Notes under the pieces: generated by a model
The model's input: only the letters and a program-made list of their open reading frames with translations
Told to the model about the DNA's origin: nothing
Database searches by the model: none
Shown: positions 26,669 through 34,457 of the stretch, piece by piece
Position numbering within the stretch: the stretch's first letter is position 1
Layout: each line of letters opens with the position of its first letter
Assembly (NCBI RefSeq): GCF_000820005.1
Contig: NZ_CDBL01000014.1
Span: 1 to 53,206, forward strand
Length of the DNA: 53,206 nt
Origin: Aeromonas piscicola
GTDB taxonomy: Bacteria; Pseudomonadota; Gammaproteobacteria; Enterobacterales; Aeromonadaceae
Direction: 5' to 3'
Program-made: the position numbers and the translations under genes

Positions 26669-28135
26669 CTATATATTACCAAGATCAAACACTTGGACAT
26701 CATCATACAGAGAATAAACAGCCTTGCTGATGTCATTAACCCGCCACTGCGAACGCCTTTTGTTTTTTGACACATCATCAGGTACATATTTGGGTGCAGG
26801 ATCTAGGAAGATAACACCATCATTGATAGCTTTCAGAAGATGCTCTGCCGATGTCTGCTGACACAAGATTACCTTGGGCTCAAAGCTAACCTTGAATGCA
26901 TATCCCTGTTCTCGCTCAGCTTGATCTTCATTCACCATCTTGCTTGCCGAGAGATACACCACATCATTGTGTTTTACCCCCCAAGTATTCATCAGACGAG
27001 TCAGACTCCAGCCTGCTGCAACCTTTCCGGCATCATCTTCAAGAACTACTTCAACGGCGTTCAGTTTGGATGTCAATGAAGTAGAGCTGTCATATGGAAA
27101 TGCTACTTTATCTCCATTGGCATCACGCACCCAGTCAGACTTTTTATCGTCTGGGTTGGCTGGGCGATATTCACGAATTTTTAGTGTCAGACCGGTCTTT
27201 TTATTGCGCTCATTTGCACGATGAACACCTGTCAGACGGTATTCGTTCTTCCCCGCCGACTGATAGCCATACATCACCATGAACTTTGCAAAATCATCTG
27301 TGTACGGACCGAAATCCGGTTCTGGTGTGAAGAGCGTTACTTTTTCTTGAGTATGGGTTTTCAGTTCTATCCCGTTAATATCACCATCTTTGTCCGAGTT
27401 GGGGACGATGCCCAAGGCATGTTCCAGAGTATATCCACACACTTGGGTACCAGTGAACGGGAGAGTGTTCCCGTATGCATCTAGTCGACATCCCTTCCGT
27501 GGCGTTTTTACTACACCGGATAATTGCTTGAGTAGGTTACTTCTGTGGTCCTGCTCGATTGTTATCTGTTTGCATATACGTGACCCTTCCATCCCCGGCA
27601 GGGCTGCCACATCAGCAGCAAAACTATCAGTGTAGTTTATGATCACAAGTGCAATACATGCACCCCCTGGCAGGCTGCCAAGAACAAGAATGCGTTTACA
27701 TTCCGGATTGCCCTTCATGAAACTAACTGACAGCGATTGGGGCATGTCGTTTTCTACACTGATGAACCCTGACAGGCGCGCCTCGGGATATTGCGTGTAG
27801 ATAATAACCTTGACGTTCTTGGCCTTAACCAAAGTTCCATCACGCTTGCACCATGCGAAGTCGTTGAATACCCCTTCCGGGATCAGACTACCCGGAGTAG
27901 ACGAATCCTTGGTGCTGCTGAAACTGGGTCCGCGTTCGGCCAGCGTAATGTCAAAAAGGTTGTACAGCACGCTGAAGTCACTAGCGAAATAAATCTGATT
28001 CTTGTCATTTGCGTTTTTCGGCAGTGGTTTAAGGATAGCTTTTTGGATGCCGAGGCTTTTCAACATAAGAGTCAAATCGTTCACTGATGTGAAGAAGTGT
28101 TCGAATGCTGATGGAAAGTGAGTTTTGGCAGACAT
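26669..28135 (-). CDS. MvaI/BcnI-family type II restriction endonuclease with long N-terminal extension
   Basis: 488 residues. From about residue 232 the sequence YTLEHALGI, PNSDKDGDINGIELKT follows the MvaI/BcnI (MutH-like) nuclease pattern, with E238, D252 and E257-Leu-K259 as the likely metal-site residues. MvaI cuts CCWGG and BcnI CCSGG; the Dcm-like partner argues for CCWGG. Classical MvaI is only about 250 residues, so residues 1-225 are an extra domain not recognised here. The Shine-Dalgarno AGGAG lies inside a predicted stem (see the regulatory entry). Confidence is high for nuclease, moderate for the family. Confidence 0.78.
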   Translation of the reverse strand: MSAKTHFPSAFEHFFTSVNDLTLMLKSLGIQKAILKPLPKNANDKNQIYFASDFSVLYNLFDITLAERGPSFSSTKDSSTPGSLIPEGVFNDFAWCKRDGTLVKAKNVKVIIYTQYPEARLSGFISVENDMPQSLSVSFMKGNPECKRILVLGSLPGGACIALVIINYTDSFAADVAALPGMEGSRICKQITIEQDHRSNLLKQLSGVVKTPRKGCRLDAYGNTLPFTGTQVCGYTLEHALGIVPNSDKDGDINGIELKTHTQEKVTLFTPEPDFGPYTDDFAKFMVMYGYQSAGKNEYRLTGVHRANERNKKTGLTLKIREYRPANPDDKKSDWVRDANGDKVAFPYDSSTSLTSKLNAVEVVLEDDAGKVAAGWSLTRLMNTWGVKHNDVVYLSASKMVNEDQAEREQGYAFKVSFEPKVILCQQTSAEHLLKAINDGVIFLDPAPKYVPDDVSKNKRRSQWRVNDISKAVYSLYDDVQVFDLGNI

Positions 28136-28142
28136 GACCGAG

Positions 28143-28165
28143 CTCCTACGTTGGAAAAGTAGGAG
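28143..28165 (-). promoter_or_regulatory. hairpin that buries the ribosome-binding site of the endonuclease gene
   Basis: In the minus-strand transcript CTCCTAC pairs with GTAGGAG (7 bp, 9-nt loop; window positions 28159-28165 and 28143-28149). The second arm contains AGGAG, the Shine-Dalgarno sequence 8 bases before the start codon at 28135. Such a stem would hold back endonuclease translation. Confidence 0.5.
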
Positions 28166-28630
28166 TATCGTAGATCGAGAAATCGAAACACATCAACAAA
28201 AAGATTCACGCAAAAAATCAAATCATTGATTTTATTGATTTTGTTTTTTTTGGCTTGGTTTTGCCTAGGTTTAATCCTAGTTTTACTGACCCACCAAGGC
28301 CCCAAAAGGGTTCATCCAATCAATTTGGGTTTTTCGGGGGATGTGACCATACTGGTCAGCTTGCTGACTGTCATTTTCAGCATGCCAACCCATGGCAAGG
28401 CAGTGTGCATCCATATTGCCCATGGGAACGATTGCGTTGATGGCTTGACGCGACAGTATGTCGGAGAGCAAAGCTTAGTGCTGCTCAACGTCCTATTTGG
28501 CTTCGAACGGTAGTTAAGTTTCAGGCTACGCGTATGCTTGGGATTTCGGCAGCCCTATGTGGTATTTGATGAGCCACTCTAGGCTGCCTGATTTTTGAAC
28601 GGCGTAGTATTTCAGAGTTGAGCTCGCCTA
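28166..28630. other. gap between endonuclease and small gene, no supported coding sequence
   Basis: About 465 bp. The endonuclease-proximal 100 bp is extremely AT-rich and probably holds its promoter. The rest is richer in GC. Open frames exist on both strands (for example 28226-28513 plus), but none has a convincing ribosome-binding site or a recognisable product. A decayed gene is possible. Confidence 0.4.
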
Positions 28631-28888
28631 TCATCTTGTTTCTTTTAAACAAGAAGAAAACTCTATAACGTCTCTTAGCGAGCCAGAGCATAAAACGCTC
28701 TCTACACGCTGTTCGTCTTCATAATAAAAATCAACAAGCTCGTATGTAGCATTATCTTCGTTTTCAAAAATAACAGTCCCTTTAGTTAGAGAACCTTTTA
28801 TTAGCCACGCTTGATAAATCCAATCTGCTGACAATCCGATCATACGAAAACGAGCATTTAAAATATTGAGTGTTTTTGACTCTTCCAT
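28631..28888 (-). CDS. 85-residue unknown protein in the restriction-modification locus
   Basis: ATG 28888 follows a strong GGAGGGG at 4 bases; earlier in-frame starts lack one. Protein MEESKTLNILNARFRMIGLS, then ADWIYQAWLIKGSLTKGTVIFENEDNATYELVDFYYEDEQRVESVL and SLRDVIEFSS. It is acidic and has no obvious helix-turn-helix, so it does not look like a classical C protein. It lies 131 bp after the methyltransferase stop and 495 bp before the endonuclease start. Function unknown. Confidence 0.7.
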   Translation of the reverse strand: MEESKTLNILNARFRMIGLSADWIYQAWLIKGSLTKGTVIFENEDNATYELVDFYYEDEQRVESVLCSGSLRDVIEFSSCLKETR

Positions 28889-29019
28889 AATCCCCTCCAT
28901 TACTATAGCTAATAGCAAACAAATACCAAACAGGTATCATCTCTAAACGTTTAATAAAAGTAAAGGAAATGCCCATCTTCACGTTGACGGGCACCTCGAT
29001 AGTAAAATAACGACTTGCA

Positions 29020-30426
29020 TTAGGCCTTGTCTTTAGACTTTAATAAAAGTGGTTTCATCATCTTGGCCACAGCAGCAAACACAGGGACAACTACCGAATT
29101 GCCGAATTGCCGATATGCTTGTGTATCGGAGACTGGTATCCTAAAGTTGTATTCTCCCGGCTGTTCAAATCCCATTAATCTGGCACATTCCCTAGGTGTC
29201 AGACGACGTGGACGATTTTTTTGGTTTTGCTCATTATTAAAGTCTACCTCTGCCAGCTGCATGTCCCAGCCACGATCAATCAGGATTTCTGAACCATCCT
29301 TGTGATAGCGGGCAGATAGAGTTCTAGCAACGGTGGCAGGATTCCATGGATTGACGAGTCCATAGCCAAAGCCATTACCTTTTGCTTGGTGCTTCTTAGC
29401 GTATTGATAAAGATACGACCACAGCTTAGGTGTCAGGATGTATTTAGGGTCAAGCCGCTCAACTGGTTCGAGCACGTCGGAAAAAGTAATTCTCTTTGCA
29501 GGAAATAGCTTGGATATCTCCTTCAGTGAGAAGCCTTCGTGCAGATTCAAATCCTTTCTGAACCCCACGAGAACAATTCGCTCTCGATGTTGTGGAATAA
29601 AATGTTTTCCATCGATGATCTTGGGATCATTTGGGCCATTTACATCAAGATCAGCAATCCAATAACCCAGTTCAGTCAGAGCCTCCTTGATTACTCTAAA
29701 AGTATTGCCCTTATCATGACTTTTAAGGTTCTTGACGTTTTCTAAGACGAACGCAGTTGGCCGCTTGGCATCGATGATCCGTGCGACATCAAAGAACAGG
29801 GTCCCTTGAGCCTCGCACTCGAAACCATGGGCACGGCCAAGCGAGTTCTTTTTGGATACACCGGCCAAGGAGAATGGCTGGCATGGAAAACCAGCCAGCA
29901 GCACATCATGATCCGGGATCTCCTTGTCAATATGAGCATAAACAAAGTCACGGTTTTCATTATCCGGCATAGTGATTTCACGTATATCGGAGTTGAACTT
30001 GTGATGATCTTTGTCACAATACCAGTTAGCCTTGTAGGTCCTGACTGCCTGCTCGTTCCACTCACTGGTAAATACACACTGGCCGCCAATATCCTCGAAT
30101 CCTTTGCGGATACCACCAATGCCGGCAAATAGATCGATAAACTTGAAATCATAATTTCCATGATGCTTAGGTGGTGAAGGCAGTAGTCCTTTCAGCATCT
30201 CGGTTTCGTTATGCGTCAGTGGTTTTTGTTCAACTTTTCCGTTGAGCCAGCGATTGAGTGCCTCGCGGGTCCATTCGCTGTCGCCCATTTCACGCAGCTT
30301 CTCAGCGATTTGTTTCTGATCATAGATTTCAAGGACCATTTCCATGAGATGGCGGTCTTCTTTAAGGCTAGGATTTTGATAGTTCTGGATTTCATCCAGG
30401 GAGTTGGGCTGCAATGCAATGTTCAT
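29020..30426 (-). CDS. dcm: C5-cytosine DNA methyltransferase, Dcm/M.EcoRII type
   Basis: 468 residues, very close in length and sequence to E. coli Dcm (472). Motif [17 protein letters not shown] (about 96-111), motif [26 protein letters not shown] with nucleophile C182, motif [14 protein letters not shown], motif [16 protein letters not shown], motifs [19 protein letters not shown] and [19 protein letters not shown]. By family it methylates the inner cytosine of CCWGG. It protects the host from the adjacent MvaI-like endonuclease. No vsr mismatch-repair gene is seen nearby. The Shine-Dalgarno is weak (GGATT). Confidence 0.93.
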   Translation of the reverse strand: MNIALQPNSLDEIQNYQNPSLKEDRHLMEMVLEIYDQKQIAEKLREMGDSEWTREALNRWLNGKVEQKPLTHNETEMLKGLLPSPPKHHGNYDFKFIDLFAGIGGIRKGFEDIGGQCVFTSEWNEQAVRTYKANWYCDKDHHKFNSDIREITMPDNENRDFVYAHIDKEIPDHDVLLAGFPCQPFSLAGVSKKNSLGRAHGFECEAQGTLFFDVARIIDAKRPTAFVLENVKNLKSHDKGNTFRVIKEALTELGYWIADLDVNGPNDPKIIDGKHFIPQHRERIVLVGFRKDLNLHEGFSLKEISKLFPAKRITFSDVLEPVERLDPKYILTPKLWSYLYQYAKKHQAKGNGFGYGLVNPWNPATVARTLSARYHKDGSEILIDRGWDMQLAEVDFNNEQNQKNRPRRLTPRECARLMGFEQPGEYNFRIPVSDTQAYRQFGNSVVVPVFAAVAKMMKPLLLKSKDKA

Positions 30427-30492
30427 AGTCGAATCCAGTCTTCAGTAATTGTGGGGAGTCTATCACTCATTTGACCCAGAGGCATAGTTTCA

Positions 30493-30508
30493 CTGTAAAG
30501 AAAAACAG
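30493..30508. promoter_or_regulatory. LexA-like box upstream of the methyltransferase
   Basis: CTGT-AAAGAAAA-ACAG fits the gammaproteobacterial SOS box CTGT-N8-ACAG, with one more symmetric pair of bases on each side (CACTGT/ACAGTG). It is about 67 bp upstream of the methyltransferase start. It could instead be a weak plus-strand terminator because TTTTTG follows. Confidence 0.4.
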
Positions 30509-30623
30509 TGTTTTTGTCGTGGTGTTAATCACTCCAGCAGATGCAGTTTGTTCAGCTCGGGGCATAGCGATGCACCTCGAGCGCGGTGATAAGACGGGTC
30601 ATGTTCGGTGAGTCCAGTGATGC

Positions 30624-30653
30624 AAAGGGCCAGCCTGAGAGGGCTGGCCCTTT
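30624..30653 (-). terminator. terminator of the 16-gene minus-strand operon
   Basis: AAAGGGCCAGCC (30624-30635), 6-nt loop, GGCTGGCCCTTT (30642-30653). It lies 34 bp beyond the last gene (30687) on the minus strand. Confidence 0.75.
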
Positions 30654-30686
30654 ATGCTGTCGGTGGACGAGCGAGACGGTGGGGCG

Positions 30687-31043
30687 TCAACGAGCGCAGT
30701 CAGCAATCTCGTTGATAACCGGCTTGCAATTGAGTCGGTCCAGCAGGTGCTGCGAGCCGTATTGAGCCACCAGCCGGTCTATGGCCATCTGGGCGCAGGC
30801 CGTTCTACTGGGCTTATTCTCAGGTATGGCGTAACGAGCTGTGAGCCAGCCACCGAGCAGTGCTATCCGGTAGCCACTCGGGATGTGGGTGAGTGAGGTG
30901 CCGATGCCCCTCCCGTGAATAAGGAAAGGCACGGTCTGGCCGCCGATGTCGATATCCATGCGCTGACCCTTGAGCTCAAAGGTGGTGAGCTCGCCGGTTT
31001 GCGGATGTTTGCCAGGCACCTTGATGGTGATGTGTTTGGCCAT
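30687..31043 (-). CDS. hypothetical island protein (118 aa)
   Basis: Start ATG 31043 with GGAGGTGTGAA just before it. MAKHITIKVPGKHPQTGEL, then FELKGQRMDIDIGGQTVPFLIHGRGIGTSLTHIPSGYRIALL and a helical C-terminus ending with CKPVINEIADCAR. Not recognised. The upstream gene's TGA is separated by one base, so the two are coupled. Last gene of the operon. Confidence 0.7.
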   Translation of the reverse strand: MAKHITIKVPGKHPQTGELTTFELKGQRMDIDIGGQTVPFLIHGRGIGTSLTHIPSGYRIALLGGWLTARYAIPENKPSRTACAQMAIDRLVAQYGSQHLLDRLNCKPVINEIADCAR

Positions 31044-31044
31044 T

Positions 31045-31587
31045 TCACACCTCCGGCTTGGCTTCAAAATGTCGGGTCACAACGCCTGCTTCTGGGTCGA
31101 TGCTGATAAATGCCGGGGCTTGTGGGTGGTAGTGGTAGAGCCGCGCCAATTCAGCGCGAAACGCGTCGACGTTTGGCGCAATTACATGACTGGTATCCCC
31201 CTCGGCATAGGTAAAGGTCTCCAGCTTCTCTGTGTTAATCCAGATGCCGAAATACCACGCATCTTCCTCGGTATCGTATTGCTGCCAACCTTGAGCCAGC
31301 AGTGTCCGGTCGTAGTAGTAGCGGTCAGCCTGATGGCTGCCCCGGTCGATACGGCAGCCTGTCACCGTGAGCTCAAGCGGGATACGTCCCGCCGTGAGAG
31401 CTTGCTTTACCCGACGCAGCAGCTTGAGGACCTTGGCTCTGCTACGGCCATTACCGAGCGGATGGGGCTGCCTGGCCCGCAATGCCAGGTGGCTCATTAT
31501 CTTCGGCGCGGTGTTGTGGTTCAGCTGACCGATGGCAGTGGTCATCTGCTTCGGTGTTAGGGTGTTGTAATCACGTAAGTCATGCAT
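31045..31587 (-). CDS. hypothetical island protein (180 aa)
   Basis: Soluble protein with an N-terminal helical, basic half (LTPKQMTTAIGQLNHNT, SRAKVLKLLRRVKQAL) and a beta-rich C-terminal half (AWYFGIWINTEKLETFTYAEGDTSHVIAP). Not recognised. AAGGA lies 8 bases before the start, directly after a terminator-like hairpin (31609-31635). Confidence 0.7.
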   Translation of the reverse strand: MHDLRDYNTLTPKQMTTAIGQLNHNTAPKIMSHLALRARQPHPLGNGRSRAKVLKLLRRVKQALTAGRIPLELTVTGCRIDRGSHQADRYYYDRTLLAQGWQQYDTEEDAWYFGIWINTEKLETFTYAEGDTSHVIAPNVDAFRAELARLYHYHPQAPAFISIDPEAGVVTRHFEAKPEV

Positions 31588-31608
31588 GGGTGGGTTCCTT
31601 CAAATGCA

Positions 31609-31635
31609 AACAGCCCCTCGGTGTGAGGGGCTGTT
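31609..31635 (-). promoter_or_regulatory. terminator-like hairpin directly before a Shine-Dalgarno (1)
   Basis: AACAGCCCCTC and GAGGGGCTGTT form an 11-bp stem with a 5-nt loop. On the minus strand it is followed by TTTGCATTTG-AAGGA, leaving no room for a promoter before the gene starting at 31587. Confidence 0.65.
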
Positions 31636-31665
31636 AGAGGTCTTGTTTGTGCTGGTGGCCGTGGC

Positions 31666-32028
31666 TCAGGTGTGACTACTCCAATCCGGCTTGTCATTAC
31701 TACCGTGGTTGACGTAGGCCCCGACAATCACCCGTTGCCACTCACCAACCGGCTGACCCGCTGCATTACAGGCGCAGCGAAAGCGGGCGAAGTTAATCTC
31801 TCGCGGCAGGTGTTCACGCATATCCCGTGGACTGACAAAAAGTGCGGTCTTGTGTAGCACTGGGTTGGGGGCCACCAGTGGACCACCAATACGCCGCCCC
31901 TCCACATCGTGAGCATAGGCAAAGCTCGGCAGCATCAACTGCTGACTGATAAGCTTGGCGAGTGCTGGATGGGCGCACATGGCCTCTGCCACGGCGGCTT
32001 GGCTAAAGCTGTCATTGAACTCAATCAT
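31666..32028 (-). CDS. hypothetical island protein (120 aa)
   Basis: MIEFNDSFSQAAVAEAMCAH, then LPSFAYAHDVEGRRIGGPLVAPNPVLHKTALFVSPRDMREHLPREINFARFRCACNAAGQPVGEWQRVIVGAYVNHG. Soluble, with two nearby cysteines in FRCACN. Not recognised. Its start overlaps the stop of the upstream gene (ATGA). Confidence 0.7.
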   Translation of the reverse strand: MIEFNDSFSQAAVAEAMCAHPALAKLISQQLMLPSFAYAHDVEGRRIGGPLVAPNPVLHKTALFVSPRDMREHLPREINFARFRCACNAAGQPVGEWQRVIVGAYVNHGSNDKPDWSSHT

Positions 32029-32240
32029 TGATGTTTCTCCATTTCTGCAGGTGCGCGGTAAGCCGCAGCCAGCAGCGCAAATTGCTCGACCAGGTAACTG
32101 ATGCTGATGCCCAGTTCATCACTGACCCCATCACCCAGACGGTGATGCAGGTGTGCCATGTCATCGGCAATGCGTTGGGCTATCTGGGCGGTTGAGCTCG
32201 GTGGCGAGTTTGTCACTGTCAGAGTGATGGAGAGAGCCAT
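32025..32240 (-). CDS. small hypothetical island protein (71 aa)
   Basis: Start ATG 32240 overlaps the upstream stop as TGATG; a longer frame to 32270 is inside the neighbour and unlikely. MALSITLTVTNSPPSSTAQIAQRIADDMAHLHHRLGDG, then ELGISISYLVEQFALLAAAYRAPAEMEKHQ: helical, amphipathic. Coupling on both sides shows it is translated as part of the operon. Confidence 0.65.
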   Translation of the reverse strand: MALSITLTVTNSPPSSTAQIAQRIADDMAHLHHRLGDGVSDELGISISYLVEQFALLAAAYRAPAEMEKHQ

Positions 32241-32746
32241 CACATCTCTCCCCAAGGGGCTTGTTCCCACAGTGACAGCCGGGTTAGCACGTCTTGTGCG
32301 AGAGCCTGTTGCAACTGCTGTATCACCTTCACCAACCGGGGAGCTTGCTCAGGGCTCCCGGTCCATTCGCTCGATTGGTATAGGGCGCAGCAGGTGAATT
32401 TGTAGAGGGCTACCAGTTCGGCATCGGTGAGTGGTGCTTGATGGTAACGATGGACAGGTTTAAGCGGACTCCGCTTGGTAGATCGGTGCTGGCGTGGTTC
32501 CTTGTGGTCCTGCTGACGCCCCAGCTGATAGCGATGCCAGACTGCACGGCGGTTGGCGAGCATCATCAGTCGCACTAACCGGTCAACCCGCCACGTCCAG
32601 GTACTGGTCGTGTCTGCTGGCGGCAGCCACCAGAGGTTGCGCAGCAACTCAAGGGTGTAGTGCGGTGGCATCGGGGCATTGCAAAAGCGGTGTAACTGCA
32701 CGGCAAAGACAAGGTAATCCTTGCGATCGATCATGAAGGCAGACAT
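32240..32746 (-). CDS. hypothetical island protein (168 aa)
   Basis: ATG 32746 has AAGGAG eight bases upstream; the frame extends to 32872 without a site. MSAFMIDRKDYLVFAVQLHRF, LRNLWWLPPADT, LVRLMMLANRRAVWHRYQLG, then a basic linker and ALYKFTCCALYQSSEW. Mostly helical, Trp-rich, with no family recognised. A terminator-like hairpin (32770-32795) lies directly upstream. Confidence 0.7.
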   Translation of the reverse strand: MSAFMIDRKDYLVFAVQLHRFCNAPMPPHYTLELLRNLWWLPPADTTSTWTWRVDRLVRLMMLANRRAVWHRYQLGRQQDHKEPRQHRSTKRSPLKPVHRYHQAPLTDAELVALYKFTCCALYQSSEWTGSPEQAPRLVKVIQQLQQALAQDVLTRLSLWEQAPWGEM

Positions 32747-32769
32747 GGGAATAGCTCCTTGAAATGCAA

Positions 32770-32795
32770 AAGGCCACCTGTAGTGAGGTGGCCTT
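32770..32795 (-). promoter_or_regulatory. terminator-like hairpin directly before a Shine-Dalgarno (2)
   Basis: AAGGCCACCT and AGGTGGCCTT (10-bp stem, 6-nt loop), followed on the minus strand by TTGCATTTC-AAGGAG. The flank after the stem matches that of hairpin 1, although the stem sequences differ completely. Confidence 0.65.
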
Positions 32796-32899
32796 GCTGG
32801 GGGGATCGGAATATCCGGATCATGGTGTTGGCGCGGATGATCCGGGTGATCGGGTGGAAACGTGATCGGCATGAATGTTATTGGGCGATCGACGGTTCG

Positions 32900-33238
32900 T
32901 TATTGGTGATCCTGGAGTGTGTCGGGATGCGCAGCATCGAACAGGATGGCGTAGAGCGCACAATCAATGCCGTTAACGGCGTCGTGGTGCGGGTAATAGG
33001 GCGGTTTGTCTCGGGAGCGCTCGAAGTAGTCGCCAAAGCAACTGAGGCATTCACGGATCTTGATGGTGGATCCTTGCAGCAAGGTCTCTTCAAGCTGCTT
33101 GGCATAACCCTCGTCGTCACGAGCCTTGGTGACGGCTTGCTCCAACAACACCAAGGCCCCTTCGTTGCTGGCGGCTGCCAGGCTATGGCACAGCTTCTCG
33201 AGGGTTTCCTCAAGGGAATAGGGATTGGGTAATCGCAT
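32900..33238 (-). CDS. hypothetical island protein (112 aa)
   Basis: MRLPNPYSLEETLEKLCHSLA, then ALVLLEQAVTKARDDEGYAKQLEETLLQGSTIKIRECLSCFGDYFERSRDKPPYYPHHDAVNGIDCALYAILFDAA. Acidic, helical. ATG 33238 fits AAGGGG better than the in-frame GTG at 33247. Not recognised. Confidence 0.65.
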   Translation of the reverse strand: MRLPNPYSLEETLEKLCHSLAAASNEGALVLLEQAVTKARDDEGYAKQLEETLLQGSTIKIRECLSCFGDYFERSRDKPPYYPHHDAVNGIDCALYAILFDAAHPDTLQDHQ

Positions 33239-33262
33239 GGTGCTCACCCCTTCTTGGGTTGG

Positions 33263-33454
33263 CTAATGGCGTAGTTGATGGAGCAGTGCATCAATGGCCT
33301 CGATACAGTCAGCCTGGGTGAGCAGATAACCGTTAGGGAGGTGGGCCACGATGGCGGGCTCAGCCTGCATCTCGACGTTGTCAGCAAGCCAGCCGCGCAG
33401 TTCGATGAGGATATCGAGGGCGGTGAGGTGTGCTTTGCCTGAAGGAAGGTTCAT
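33263..33454 (-). CDS. small hypothetical island protein (63 aa)
   Basis: MNLPSGKAHLTALDILIELRGWLADN, then IVAHLPNGYLLTQADCIEAIDALLHQLRH. Start overlaps the RadC-like stop as ATGA, so translational coupling supports it. Function unknown. Confidence 0.65.
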   Translation of the reverse strand: MNLPSGKAHLTALDILIELRGWLADNVEMQAEPAIVAHLPNGYLLTQADCIEAIDALLHQLRH

Positions 33455-33948
33455 AGCCGACCTCGCTCAGCCAGCGATACCACGCCTTCGGCGCCGACCA
33501 CCAGATGGTCGAGCAGTCGCACATCGACCAAGGCCAAGGCCTCTTTGAGGGCTTGGGTAAAGACCCGGTCAGAGTGGCTGGGTTCCGGGTCACCGCTGGG
33601 GTGATTATGCACCGCGATGATGGCCCCACAGTTGAGTAGCAGGGCCCGTTTGACCACTTCCCGTAGGTAGATGCTGGCACTGTCGAGGGTACCGCGAAAC
33701 AGCTCCTCAAAGGCCAGCACGCGATGTTGGGCGTCGAGAAACAGAGCACCAAACACCTCGTGTTCCCGGTCCTGCAGCAGGGTTTGCAGCCGCTCAGCGG
33801 CCTCTGTGGTACTGGTGATGGCAGTGCCTTTGGCCAAGCGCTTGCGAGCAATCTGGTTGGCAATACGCAGCAGGTCTTGCTCTGTCACCGGCTCGGTAAC
33901 GACATAAGTACCGGGGCATTCCCCGGCTTTCAGTTTGTGGTAACGCAT
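33451..33948 (-). CDS. RadC-family JAMM-domain protein
   Basis: 165 residues. The metalloprotease-like signature is complete: FGALFLDAQHRVLAFEELFRGTLDSASIYLREVVKRAL, then AVHNHPSGDPEPSHSD (H-x-H-x10-D). The N-terminal helix-hairpin-helix region of full-length RadC is missing, as in the YeeS/YkfG proteins of prophages and islands. Role unknown; these are common cargo of mobile islands. CAGGAG lies before ATG 33948. Confidence 0.88.
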   Translation of the reverse strand: MRYHKLKAGECPGTYVVTEPVTEQDLLRIANQIARKRLAKGTAITSTTEAAERLQTLLQDREHEVFGALFLDAQHRVLAFEELFRGTLDSASIYLREVVKRALLLNCGAIIAVHNHPSGDPEPSHSDRVFTQALKEALALVDVRLLDHLVVGAEGVVSLAERGRL

Positions 33949-33972
33949 GGTGGTCTCCTGAAAAAGAAAGAC

Positions 33973-33997
33973 CCCCGCAGCGCGAGGCATACCGGGG
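33973..33997 (-). promoter_or_regulatory. hairpin directly before a Shine-Dalgarno (3)
   Basis: CCCCG (33973-33977) and CGGGG (33993-33997) enclose a GC-rich loop. On the minus strand TCTTTCTTTTT-CAGGAG follows, then the RadC-like start. Confidence 0.5.
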
Positions 33998-34036
33998 CTA
34001 AATGCAGAGGTGTTGTTGGCTCACGTTGAGGGAAGT

Positions 34037-34339
34037 TCAGTTGGCCATCGTGATGGGGCTTGCCGTGGCAGCGGGGTCACGCTTCACCGGCATCAGCAAT
34101 CCGGGGACCAGCACAGTGAGTGGGATAGTCAGAGCCACACTCAGCCGTTCCGCCAGCTCATAGGCTTGGCCGATAGTGTCGTAGTCAGCTACCCAAGTGG
34201 CCAGCGCCAGTCCGCTGGCTTCCACGGCCCGCAGATAAACGCTGTAGCCTTGCACGGTCAGGCCACTATCACGCACCACTTGCGTTTCCCCCTCTCGGTT
34301 AATCGCTTCGAGCTCAACGGCTATCGGTTGTTTGGGCAT
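34037..34339 (-). CDS. hypothetical island protein (100 aa)
   Basis: MPKQPIAVELEAINREGETQVVRDSGLTVQGYSVYLRAVEASGLALATWVADYDTIGQAYELAERLSVALTIPLTVLVPGLLMPVKRDP. Soluble alpha/beta appearance. ATG 34339 has GAGGAGG six bases upstream. Not recognised. Confidence 0.68.
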   Translation of the reverse strand: MPKQPIAVELEAINREGETQVVRDSGLTVQGYSVYLRAVEASGLALATWVADYDTIGQAYELAERLSVALTIPLTVLVPGLLMPVKRDPAATASPITMAN

Positions 34340-34457
34340 CGTGCGCCTCCTCTTGGGGTAAGGGGTCACTCTCCACACGATAGCCGTGATGAATGCAGGT
34401 ACGCTGGAGGTCACTCAGAAAGCGCCCCAGCTCACGGGGCTGCTCAGAGAGCGGCAC
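34314..34457 (-). CDS. possible very small protein (47 aa, GTG start)
   Basis: Frame VPLSEQPRELGRFLSDLQRTCIHHGYRVESDPLPQEEAHDAQTTDSR. It overlaps both neighbours, and a GTG (34457) with AGGA just upstream lies within the end of the gene before it. An ATG further up (34502) would give 62 residues without a good site. Overlap spacing resembles other coupled genes here, but evidence is thin. Confidence 0.4.
   Translation of the reverse strand: MPLSEQPRELGRFLSDLQRTCIHHGYRVESDPLPQEEAHDAQTTDSR

Noticed and set aside
28226..28513. 95-residue frame in the endonuclease upstream gap
   Set aside because: Begins with a hydrophobic run in a very AT-rich stretch, lacks a Shine-Dalgarno and matches no family I recognise. 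A transposase remnant was considered but no catalytic motif could be read on either strand.
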